64,000 nucleotides of DNA from Streptomyces pactum (GTDB lineage: Bacteria; Actinomycetota; Actinomycetes; Streptomycetales; Streptomycetaceae): contig NZ_JACYXC010000001.1 in NCBI RefSeq assembly GCF_016031615.1, positions 1,426,001-1,490,000 on the forward strand. The letters are read 5' to 3'. The notes beneath the pieces were generated by a model. It was not told the origin of the DNA and ran no database searches. It saw only the letters and a program-made list of their open reading frames with translations. This document shows, one piece after another, positions 1 through 8,737 of this stretch (positions are counted from its first letter, which is position 1; every line of letters starts with the position of its first letter). The position numbers and the translations under genes are program-made.

Positions 1-3000
1 CGCCCTGGAGGGTCACCAGCAGCTCACGGCCGCCTTCGTCCCAGTAGCGGGCGAGCAGCCCGGCGTCGTGGAGGAAGAGCACCGTCCGCGGTGCCTCCGC
101 CTCGCCGAGGAGCCGGGCCTCCACGCGTTTCCAGGCCGCCCGGGCGAAGAGGGCGAGGCCCTTCGGGATGGGGCCGCCGGCGGCGAAGCGGGCGTCCACC
201 CCGAGGACCTTCTCCCACGGCTGGCCCTTCTCGTCCGTCAGTGCGCGGAGTTCGGTGAGAAACACCTGGCTCAGACCTACCGGCCGCACGGGGTACACGG
301 CGGCGATCCGCTCGGCCGCGCCGGGCAGCCGGATGCCCCGCACCGTCAGGGCGAGGAAGCCGCCGCGCCGGACGGAGGCGGCGAGCTTCGCCCTGATCAC
401 CGAGTGCGGGTCCTGCGCGGTGAGGCCGCCGCCCGACACCGGGGTGAAGACACTGGTGAGCGTGCCGGTGGAGGTCCAGGACGCCGGGGTCTCGGGGCGG
501 GCGGGAAGAACTTCTCCCGCTCGACGTCGTACTCCAGGGTGAAGCGGGCCTCCCGCAGCGCCTCGCCGAGTTCCACGTGGGTGGGTTCGGCGCCGTCCGT
601 GAGGAGTGCCAGGTCGGGGAGGCGTGCCCGGAGCCGGTTGATCAGCTCGCCGGAGGTGATGCCGTGGTCGCGACGGACCCCGGCACCCGCCTGGGAGATG
701 CGCAGCGCCCGGTCGAGCGTGAGGTCGCGCGGGTACAGCTCCAGGCGGGGGCTGGCCTGGGCGGTCGGGGCGACCGCCGCGGCCAGGCCGACCAGGCGGG
801 TGTCGGCGAGCGGCACCAGCCCCTCCGGCGCCGCGACCGCGCGCAGTTCGCGGACGACCGCGGCCCGCCCGGGCAGCGGCTCCTCGTGCGCGAGGCGCTC
901 GGCGGTCCGGCCGAGGGCCGCGGCGTAGTCGGCCAGTTCCCGGGGGCTGGGGTCGTCGGTCCCGGGCAGGGACTCGGCGGCGATCAGCACCCGGTCCTCG
1001 CGGCGGTGCACGGCCAGGCGCGGCTCGTGCTGCTCGTCGCCCTCGCCCTCCCAGGTCTCCGCCTCGACCGCCGCCCGTACCACGGCGAGGGCCTTGGCGA
1101 GGGTCCGCTCCGGGCTGTCGTGGCCGGCGCCGTGCCGTATCCGCAGCTCGACGGCGACCTCCCGGGCGGTCATGACCCGTCCGGCGGCCACCACGATCTC
1201 GGTGATCTCGTTCCGTACCTCGGTCAGCCACGCGGCTTCGGCCCACCGCCTGATCTCTATCCGGTGGTGGCGGGAGACGGAGGTCTGCTTGATGCCGATC
1301 GCGTCGGCCACCGCCTTCTGCACCGGCCACGGGCCGAGCGGCGACAGCCCTCCCCCGGCCGGCGGCAGCCCGAGCGTCAGCTGCACGACCTCCACCCGGT
1401 GCGAGCCCTTGCGCCCTGGCTCGGGGGCGAGCAGCTCGGCCATGTCGTCCACCGAAAGCACGGCGGTGGCGCCCGCTCCGGGCGCGATGTCACCGGGCCG
1501 CACCGGCTCGGCGGCCGGGGTGGCGGTGCCGCGCAGCGCCGCAGCCCACTGCTTGCGGCGGCGGTTGAGCTCCTTGCGTACCAGCGCACCGGCACCGCGC
1601 GCCTTGGAGATGGCGTACGGCGGGACGTCGAGGAGGCCGCCGACCGTGGTCGCCCCCAGGCTGTCGGCGACCGACACCGCACGCGGGGAGAGCCCTGCCG
1701 CGGTGAGAGCGGTGTCGGCCCGCGCCGACGCGGCGGCGGCGTCCCGGGCCTCCTCCGCGGACGTGGCAACCGTGCCGGCGGTGGCCGGGGTGGTCGGGGG
1801 CTTGTCGGCGTCGGCCGCCCGGAAGATCTCGTACCATGCGTCGCGCATCTGGCGCAGCGTGTCGAAGCGGTGCTCGGTGTCGCGGTGGAGGGCGCGCCGG
1901 AAGAAGGCGGTCAGCCCTTCCTTGAGCGCGGGCTCGAACAGGTCCGTCTCGATCGAGAGTTCGGCATCCTCGCTGGTGGCCGGGTCGGTCTGCCCCCCGC
2001 CCCACAGGGGCCGCTCGCCACTGGCCATCTCGTGGAGGGTGACGGCGGCGGCGTACCGCTCGGCGTGGTCGTCGTAGAGGCCGCGGCGGCTGGTGTCGAG
2101 GAAGGGGTCGAGGTAGCCGCGGGTGCCGGCCTTGATGTCGCGGTCGGAGGCGTCAGCCAGGGAGAAGTCGAACAGCTTCAGCTGCCAGGTGCGGTCCTCG
2201 CGCCTGAAGAGCCCGAAGTTGTCCGGCTTGAGGTCCCGGTGCCGCATGCCGTGCGCGGCGAGCTGGTCGAGGGCGGTGAACAGGTCGCTGCCGAAGCGTT
2301 CCAGCTCGTGGTAGGTGAGCTTTCCCTCGTCCCGCAGCCGGGCGCCCAGGGAGCGTTCCCCGGCGTACTCCAGCTCCAGCAGGGTGCGTCCGGCCAGCTC
2401 CCGGGGCCCGCCCTTGAGCTGCACGACAGTGCCGCCGCCGACCTGCCGCAGCGCCCGGGCCTCGGCCCGCAGCCGCTCGGCCTTCTGCTGGTCGAGGGCG
2501 ACCTTGAAGACGCGTTCCTCCAGGACCGGTTCGCCGTCCTCGTCCTCCTCGACCCGCTCGACGAGGATGGCGCGGGCCGTGGCGCCGGTGCCCAGCACCC
2601 GCCGTACGGTCCACTCACCGTCCAGCGACTGGCCGGGGGTGGCGGTGAGCGGGTCGGTCTCCGCGACGGGGGCCGGCTCGGGGGCGACGCTTTCCTGCTC
2701 GGCCTTGTCCAGCAGGTCGAGGAAGTGGTCGACGGTACCGAGGCGGTCGCTGGGCTCGGGGCGCGTCGCCTGGAAGACCAGGTCGTCGAGGTCCTCCGAG
2801 ACACCGTCGGTGACGGCGAAGAGCCGCAGGCCGGAGTCGGTGCGCAGCCGTTCGCGCAGCGCGCTGCGCCGGGGTGCGGGCGCCTGCCCGGTGAGGATGA
2901 GGTAGGAGACCGCGCCGAGGCCGAAGACGTCCAGGTCGACCGGGTCGGCGTAGGGCTGGTCGGTCTCCGGTGCGAGGTAGACCTGGGCCGCGTCCTCGAT

Positions 3001-4221
3001 CAGCCCGGCGTCCAGAGTGGCGTTGCCGAGGGAGCGCAGCAGGGTCGCGTTGGTCTCGAAGTCGCGGGCGGCGGTCTGCCAGTCGGTGATGCGCAGTTCC
3101 GGGCGGGTGCCGTCCGGGCGGGCGGAGACGTACACCGAACGGGCGGCGAGCGCCCGGTGGTACAGGGACCGGTGGTGGGCGTAGCGCACGGCCTCGGCGA
3201 GCTGGCGCACCAGGTCCAGGCGCATCTCGGGGGTGAGACGGCCGCCGTGGGTGTCGAGGTAGTGGTCCAGCCGCAGGTCGGTCTCGCGGTGCCGGAAGAG
3301 GATCGCCGGGCCGGCCTGGTGCTCCCGGATCTCGACGGCCGCGGCGATGCCCCGGTGATTGATGCCCTGGAGCACCTGGTACTCGCGCCGGGCGGCACGG
3401 CTGGTGGCGTTCCGGGCCGCCTCGGTGGCCTGCTGATCGACGAGGTAGATGCGGACCCGGCCCTCCTCGTGGACCAGGCCGTCGACCCGCTCGGCGAGGC
3501 GGTCCTCCCAGGAGGTCCCGGCATCCAGCGGGTGCGGGCGCATCTTCCAGGCGTCGCCGAACCGCAGGTGGGCGGTCGACTGCCGGATGCCGATGTCCTG
3601 CAGCAGCATCGGCAGCACGTCCCGGGAGAACTCCGGGGTGATCCGGCGCTCCGGCCGGTCGGGGGGAAGCGCGAGGAAGTCCTGCCAGATCCGCGCGAGC
3701 CCGCTGGCGCCGTCGTCCCGGCCGTAGACCCGGGTGCGCTGGATCTCGTCCAGATGGCTTTCCAGGTTGGGGTCGGAGAGGAAGACCGCCGGCTGGACGC
3801 GGGGCAGCGTGCGGGGGTTCATGTTCCGCCTGCGGGCGGCCCACTGCAGCTGGCTCTTGAGGTCCTTGGACTTCGCGTCGTTGAAGTGGAGCGGGTTGGT
3901 GATGGTCCGGGTGCGGTCGGGGCCGTGGAAGTTCCAGGTGGAGCCGGTGTTCTCCAGCCGCCCGGGGTGGCTCTTGATCTCGATGAGGTAGATGCCGGCG
4001 GGGACGGCGATGAGCAGGTCGCACTCGTTGATGCGGCCGGACTGCGCGGTGAAGGAGAAGGTGGCCCAGGCGCGATAGGGCTCCGCCGCCGGCATCAGCC
4101 GGCGCACATGGTCGAGCGCGTCCTGCTCCCAGGCGTACGGGGAGGGGCGCTCCTGGTTCCACTGGTTCCGAGGCGGGACCGGGCCGGGTCTGGGCCTGGA
4201 GGGTCCCGCTGCTGCCGTCAC
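1..4221 (-). CDS. pglW: PglW-like NERD-domain double protein kinase (partial, frameshifted)
   Basis: Large protein kinase resembling PglW of the Pgl/type 2 BREX phage-growth-limitation system. Start GTG at 4221 has GGAGG 8 nt upstream. Order: an N-terminal NERD domain (about residues 30-150, nuclease-like D...EIK in 'LIEIKS'); a degenerate kinase (about 240-510, 'HRALAARSVY' where HRDLKxxN is expected); a second kinase that looks active (about 540-820, 'HRDLKPDN' near 660, 'DFS' for DFG); then a helix-rich tail with an HTH-like segment ('ADAIGIKQTSVSRHHR'). The open frame stops at 397 in an Arg/Pro-rich, off-frame-looking tail. The sensible tail continues in another frame through position 1 ('TLTSVFTPVSGGGLTAQDPH' onward). 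One missing base in the G run at 494-497 explains this. The gene leaves the window on the left, so pglX/Y/Z cannot be checked. It is divergent from the DUF2075 pair. Family assignment is from recall of PglW proteins. Confidence 0.85.
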
Positions 4222-4372
4222 CGTCCGACCTCCGTGGTGGTTGACCGCTGGAATACGAGTGATCGTTGAGTGAGCTTATCGTCACGGGCAGCTCACCGGG
4301 AGCGGCGTGGGCCCCGGATCGGCGGATGTGCGACCTCCGCCGGTCGCGTCGGCTAACGTCTTGGTCGTCAAA

Positions 4373-4463
4373 GCGGCCCGCCGGGCTTCCGCTCCGCTCC
4401 GGCGGACTCGAAGGACATGCCCCCACCCGCACGAGATCTCGTGTGCCGTAGGGGTAGTTTCTG
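4373..4463 (+). promoter_or_regulatory. Structured leader copy A with sequestered RBS
   Basis: A ~90-nt leader directly upstream of the first DUF2075 gene, repeated with ~70-80% identity upstream of the second. Hairpin I: TCCGC (4393-4397) with GCGGA (4402-4406), loop TCCG. Hairpin II: outer arm CCCC (4420-4423) with GGGG (4451-4454), then a C4424/A4450 mismatch and A4425-T4449, C4426-G4448; inner arm CACGA (4430-4434) with TCGTG (4439-4443). AGGGG at 4450-4454 is the only ribosome-binding candidate, 9 nt before the GTG start, and lies inside the outer stem. A -10-like TAACGT sits at about 4354. Translational control by RBS occlusion is inference; pairing is read from the sequence. Confidence 0.75.
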
Positions 4464-6446
4464 GTGTCCTCGTACCTGTACCGGGAGTCCGCAGCCGCGC
4501 TGGCGAAGGAGATCGAGCGGTCGTCGGCGCAGGAGCTCCGCCCGCTGACGCGCACCCTGATCGAGGAGTACAAGCGTCAGCACAAGAAGAAGCACGGGCA
4601 GGAGAAGGAGCCCGGAGATTCTCTGGTCGAGGCGTGGGACAACAGCCTCCCCGTAGTGATCAACGCGCTGACCGGCCGTGGCCTGGGCGAGGTCGAGGTC
4701 CTCATCGAGTTCGGCCTGCCGCACACCGACGCGGAGGCGGATGTCGTCCTGGCGGGGGTCCACCCCGGAAGCGGACAGCCGTCGTACGTCCTGGTGGAGC
4801 TGAAGCAGCAGCGTGAGGCCCGGGTGCACCCCGAGCGCTCGGTGGCGGTGGACCTGGGATACGACAAGTGGAAGCTGCATCCGGTGCGCCAGGTGCAGCA
4901 GTACTGCCGGTACCTGCTGCAGTACAAGGCAAGCCTGCGCGGTGACCAGCACGCGGTCGCCGGAGCCGTGCTGATGCACAACGCGCACGACGCCGATGTG
5001 GCGGAACTGTTCCGGCTCCCCGCCACCGACCACGGCCGGCTCTACACCCGGGACCGCCTCGAGCCCTTCCGGAAGTTGTTGGGGGCCCGGCTCGCGCCCC
5101 GCCCCGGCGGCGAGGCGGCCCAGTTCCTGATCGACTCCGCGGAGTACGCCCAGCCGAAGATCACCGACGTCAACCACGGCTCGCGCGTCGGGGAGAAGGA
5201 GCTGTTCGTCCTGCTCGACGAACAGGAGCTGGCCTGCCAGGACGTACTGGAAGCGATCGATCGGGTGCGCAGCGGTGGCACCAAGGAGATCATCATCGTG
5301 CGCGGCGGTCCGGGCAGCGGCAAGAGCGCGATCGCCCTGGAGCTGCGCCGTGCACTCGCCTATCGCGGCTGGGACGTCCGGCACGCCAGCGGTGCCAAGG
5401 CGCTCACCGAGAGCTTGCGCGTCTCGTACGCCCAGGACGCGCCGCGGGGCAAGAAGACCGCGCTCAAGAAGGAGGCCACCCGCCTCTTCACGTACTTCAA
5501 CCAGTTCAAGGAGATGGGTCCGGACAGCTGCGACGTCGTCATTTGTGACGAGGCGCACCGCATCCGGCGCCATTCGGTGGACCGGTACACCAGGAAGGAA
5601 GAGCGGCAGAATCCGGAGCCGCAGGCGGATGAGATCATCGCCGCCGCTCGTGTTCCGGTCTTCCTCCTCGACGATTGGCAGTCGCTGCGCCCGGAAGAGG
5701 TCGGGACGGCCGACTACCTCATCCAGCGGGCCCAAGAGCTCGGACTCCGGCACACCCTGATCGACCTGGGCGGCATGTTCCGGGCTCAGGGCAGCGGCTA
5801 CTACCGGGACTGGGTCACCAACCTGCTCAGTGTGGGCGACCGCACTCCGCAGGCATGGAAGACGGATGGCCGGATGCAGGTCCTCACCGCCGAGACCCCG
5901 CAGGAGATGGAGGACTTCCTGCAGGCACGCCGGCTGGAGGGGGCGAGCACGCGGATGGTCGCCGGCTTCTGCTGGCCCTGGAGCAAGCCGACGGAAGCGG
6001 GCGAGCTGGTGGCCGACGTCACCATCGACGGCTGGGAGCGCCCGTGGAACGTGAAGCCGGGCCAGGCGGTCCCCGACGCGCCCGCCGCGGAGCTGTGGGC
6101 GATCGACCCGCGGGGAGCCGGCCAGATCGGCTGCGTCTACACGGCGCAGACCTTCGAGTTCGACTGGGTGGGAGTGATCATCGGGCCGGACTGCGTCTGG
6201 GAGGACAGCCGGTTCGTGATCAGGAGGGAAGCCACCTGCGACCCCGAGCTCAAGCCGCGGAAGGTCGCCGACGCCGATGTCGAGCGCTGCGTCCGCAACG
6301 CCTACCACGTGCTGCTCACCCGGGCGGTGATGGGTGTGGTCATCTACTCCACGGACGAGACCACTCGGGACGCCCTGCGCTCGCATGTGATCGACACGGT
6401 GATGCATCCGATCCCCAAGCCCATGCGCAAGATCGTGAAGCGGTGA
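4464..6446 (+). CDS. PD-(D/E)XK nuclease-like / DUF2075 ATPase fusion, paralogue A
   Basis: A 660-residue protein. Residues ~70-115 carry a PD-(D/E)XK-like signature: D93, 18 residues, then E112-L-K114 ('VELKQ'). A P-loop follows (GGPGSGKS, 281-288) with Walker B 'VICDEAHR' (D362, E363, H365), fitting the DUF2075 helicase-like ATPase family. The C-terminal 'GCVYTAQTFEFDWVGVIIG' and 'AYHVLLTRAVMGVVIY' resemble superfamily-1 helicase C-terminal motifs. GTG 4464 is chosen because the downstream paralogue aligns from about the same point (YLYRESA / LLFRDSA) and because the structured leader ends just before it. A DNA- or RNA-acting nuclease-ATPase role, probably defence given the PglW-like neighbour, is inference. 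Substrate unknown. Confidence 0.85.
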   Translation: MSSYLYRESAAALAKEIERSSAQELRPLTRTLIEEYKRQHKKKHGQEKEPGDSLVEAWDNSLPVVINALTGRGLGEVEVLIEFGLPHTDAEADVVLAGVHPGSGQPSYVLVELKQQREARVHPERSVAVDLGYDKWKLHPVRQVQQYCRYLLQYKASLRGDQHAVAGAVLMHNAHDADVAELFRLPATDHGRLYTRDRLEPFRKLLGARLAPRPGGEAAQFLIDSAEYAQPKITDVNHGSRVGEKELFVLLDEQELACQDVLEAIDRVRSGGTKEIIIVRGGPGSGKSAIALELRRALAYRGWDVRHASGAKALTESLRVSYAQDAPRGKKTALKKEATRLFTYFNQFKEMGPDSCDVVICDEAHRIRRHSVDRYTRKEERQNPEPQADEIIAAARVPVFLLDDWQSLRPEEVGTADYLIQRAQELGLRHTLIDLGGMFRAQGSGYYRDWVTNLLSVGDRTPQAWKTDGRMQVLTAETPQEMEDFLQARRLEGASTRMVAGFCWPWSKPTEAGELVADVTIDGWERPWNVKPGQAVPDAPAAELWAIDPRGAGQIGCVYTAQTFEFDWVGVIIGPDCVWEDSRFVIRREATCDPELKPRKVADADVERCVRNAYHVLLTRAVMGVVIYSTDETTRDALRSHVIDTVMHPIPKPMRKIVKR

Positions 6447-6506
6447 GTCCGCCCATCGGCCCGTAACCCGCGCGATCCCTTCGTTAGCATGTGAACCATC
6501 GTCATC

Positions 6507-6598
6507 GCGGCCCGCCGGGCTTCCGCTCCACTTCGGTGGAGTCATCACGGACATGCCCCCACCCGCACGAGTTACTTCGTGCTGCCTGGGGGCATTCC
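6507..6598 (+). promoter_or_regulatory. Structured leader copy B with sequestered RBS
   Basis: Second copy of the leader, between the two DUF2075 genes. The first ~23 bases (GCGGCCCGCC... from 6507) are identical to copy A. Hairpin I: CTCCAC (6526-6531) with GTGGAG (6536-6541), loop TTCG; pair A6530-T6537 replaces G4396-C4403 of copy A, a compensatory change. Hairpin II: ATGCCCCCA (6553-6561) with TGGGGGCAT (6587-6595), nine continuous pairs; inner arm GCACGA (6565-6570) with TCGTGC (6577-6582), loop GTTACT. GGGGG (6588-6592), 6 nt before the TTG start, is wholly inside the stem. A -10-like TAGCAT lies at ~6485. A riboswitch, thermometer or protein-binding leader are all possible. Confidence 0.75.
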
Positions 6599-8482
6599 TT
6601 GCTGTTCCGCGACTCCGCGTCCGCGGTCGCCGCCGAGATACACGCCGGCTCGTTGTTCCTCCGTCTCACCGAGCAGTTCGTCCACATGCACGGCTACCGA
6701 CCCGGCACCTCCGAGGCCCGCTCCTGGGAACGCAGCATCCCCGTGCTGGTCAACGCCCTGCTCGAGGCCGGCCTCGAGCAGGTGGAGATCATGCTCGAGT
6801 ACGCGCTGCCGCTGAACAGCAAGCGGGCCGACGCCGTCCTGGCCGGGGTCCATCCCGTGACCGGGGACCCGTCGTACGTCGTCGTGGAGCTGAAGCAGTG
6901 GAGCGGCGCGCTCCCCGACGAGGACGATCCGCAGCTGTGCCGGGTGGACTCCTACACCCAGCCGGTCCTCAACCCCATCCAGCAGGTCCGTGACTACTGC
7001 ACCTATCTGCTCTCCTTCAACGGGGCCCTCGCCGAGCACCCCGAGCGACTGCGCGGCGTCGCCTTTCTGCACAACGCCACGGACCTCTCGGTCGGCGGGC
7101 TCGACGCCGTGGAGCAGGACGCCCACGGGCAGTTGTACACCGGGCAGCGCCGCGGCGAATTCATCGACTTCCTGCGTTCCAGGCTCGCGCCCGGCTCCGG
7201 GGCCGCGGCGGCGGACGCCCTCCTGGCGGGGAAGATCGCACCGTCGAAGCAGCTGATGGCGGTCGCCGCCGCCGAAGTGCGGGAACGCGAACAGTTCGTG
7301 CTGCTGGGCGAGCAGCGTGTCGCCTACCGCATGGTCCTCAATGCCGTCCGGCGGGCCAAACAGTCCGACCACAAGGAAGTCGTCGTGGTGACCGGCGGCC
7401 CGGGAACCGGCAAGAGTGTCATCGCCCTGTCGCTCCTGGGCGAGCTGTACCGGCAGGGCATCACGGCGCTTCACGCCACGGGCTCCAACTCCTTCACCAC
7501 GACCATGCGCAAGGTCGCCGGCGCCCGCAAGCGTGAAGTGCAGGACCTGTTCAAGTACTTCAACAGCTTCATGACCGCCGAGCGCAACGCCCTGGACGTA
7601 CTGATCTGCGACGAGGCGCACCGCATCCGGGAGACCTCCGCCAACCGGTACACCAAGGCCGAGCACCGCACCGGAAGGCCCCAGATCGAGGAGCTGATCG
7701 ACGCCGCCCGCGTCCCCGTCTTCCTCCTCGACGAACACCAGGTGGTCCGCCCCGGGGAGATGGGGACCGTGGCCCAGATCAAGGCCGCCGCGGCGGCCAA
7801 GAACCTGTCCTGCCGGGTGGTGTCGCTCGACAGCCAGTTCCGCTGCGGCGGCAGCGACGCGTACCTGCGGTGGGTGGTCCGGCTGCTGGGCCTGGAAGCC
7901 GGTGGGCCGGTGATCTGGGAGCCGGACGACAGGATGCGTCTGGACGTCGTGGAGAGCCCCTGGGAACTGGAGGCGTTCCTGGAACAGCGGCGGGCACAGG
8001 GCTACGGGGCCCGGATGTCCGCCGGCTACTGCTGGCCGTGGACGAAGAAGACCCCTCCCGGCCAGGCGCTCCCCGCGGATGTGGTCATCGGGGACTGGGC
8101 CCGCCCCTGGAACGTCCACGGCGAGCGGGCGGTGGCGGGGGCCCCGCCGGCCGCCCTCTGGGCGACGGACCCCGCGGGCTTCGGGCAGGTCGGCTGCGTC
8201 TACACCGCCCAAGGGTTCGAGTACGACTGGTCCGGAGTGATCATCGGACCCGATCTGGTCTGGCGCACCGACCGCTGGGTGACCGACCGTACGGCTTCCA
8301 AGGACCCGGTGTTCAAGAAGTCCACCCCGGACGCGGACGTGGACCGTCTGATCCGCAACACCTACAAGGTGCTGCTCACCCGGGGGATGATGGGCACGGT
8401 CATCTACTCGGTGGACCCCGAGACACGGGCGAAGCTCCGCGAACTGGTACCGAGCAGCGGCGTTCCCGTCCTCGCCGGCTGA
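6599..8482 (+). CDS. PD-(D/E)XK nuclease-like / DUF2075 ATPase fusion, paralogue B
   Basis: A 627-residue paralogue of the preceding gene with the same architecture: D78, 18 residues, E97-L-K99 ('VELKQW') in the nuclease-like N-terminus; P-loop GGPGTGKS (K272); Walker B 'LICDEAHRIR' (D338, E339, H341); C-terminal 'GCVYTAQGFEYDWSGVIIG' and 'TYKVLLTRGMMGTVIY'. TTG at 6599 is preferred: it aligns with the start of paralogue A and sits 6 nt after the GGGGG of the leader. The longer frame from GTG 6491 would translate through the structured leader, which is unlikely. The pair is tandem on one strand, yet the second copy has its own leader and possible promoter, so the copies may be controlled in parallel rather than as a simple operon. 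Function beyond nucleic-acid ATPase/nuclease is unknown. Confidence 0.85.
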   Translation: MLFRDSASAVAAEIHAGSLFLRLTEQFVHMHGYRPGTSEARSWERSIPVLVNALLEAGLEQVEIMLEYALPLNSKRADAVLAGVHPVTGDPSYVVVELKQWSGALPDEDDPQLCRVDSYTQPVLNPIQQVRDYCTYLLSFNGALAEHPERLRGVAFLHNATDLSVGGLDAVEQDAHGQLYTGQRRGEFIDFLRSRLAPGSGAAAADALLAGKIAPSKQLMAVAAAEVREREQFVLLGEQRVAYRMVLNAVRRAKQSDHKEVVVVTGGPGTGKSVIALSLLGELYRQGITALHATGSNSFTTTMRKVAGARKREVQDLFKYFNSFMTAERNALDVLICDEAHRIRETSANRYTKAEHRTGRPQIEELIDAARVPVFLLDEHQVVRPGEMGTVAQIKAAAAAKNLSCRVVSLDSQFRCGGSDAYLRWVVRLLGLEAGGPVIWEPDDRMRLDVVESPWELEAFLEQRRAQGYGARMSAGYCWPWTKKTPPGQALPADVVIGDWARPWNVHGERAVAGAPPAALWATDPAGFGQVGCVYTAQGFEYDWSGVIIGPDLVWRTDRWVTDRTASKDPVFKKSTPDADVDRLIRNTYKVLLTRGMMGTVIYSVDPETRAKLRELVPSSGVPVLAG

Positions 8483-8558
8483 GCTGCACCCGCCTCCCGG
8501 AGGGGATGCCGTACCCGCTTCTTGGGCTGCCCCGTTCCCCCGTGCTCCTTACACTGGC

Positions 8559-8582
8559 GGCGTCGGCGCTCCTGCCGACGCC
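8559..8582 (+). terminator. Candidate terminator hairpin after the DUF2075 pair
   Basis: Perfect 9-bp inverted repeat GGCGTCGGC / GCCGACGCC with a 6-nt loop, about 80 nt after the stop of paralogue B and 155 nt before the kinase start. No T run follows. It could equally lie in the kinase leader. Confidence 0.4.
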
Positions 8583-8737
8583 ATCGGGGGGGATGGTCAC
8601 ATGGATCGCGGTCCCGGCAGCTGTCACCGCTCAGCGACGGTTCCGCCGTGCGCGGTCACGGCCTGGGCGTGCGCTCGACGTCCGTACCGTTTCCGCCCGG
8701 GCGGCGCCGGGGCACGGTCGTCGGAGGCCGGTCTCTG

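Noticed and set aside
577..4269. 1230-residue open frame antisense to pglW
   Set aside because: Gly/Val/Arg-rich shadow frame created by G+C bias; no motifs, while the minus-strand gene has clear NERD and kinase motifs.
4368..6554. Minus-strand frame opposite DUF2075 paralogue A
   Set aside because: Mirror of a well-supported gene with Walker motifs; its own translation has no family features.
8483..8737. Third copy of the structured leader before the kinase
   Set aside because: Neither the conserved GCGGCCCGCC... start nor the ATGCCCCCAC arm is present; only an unrelated 9-bp hairpin is seen.
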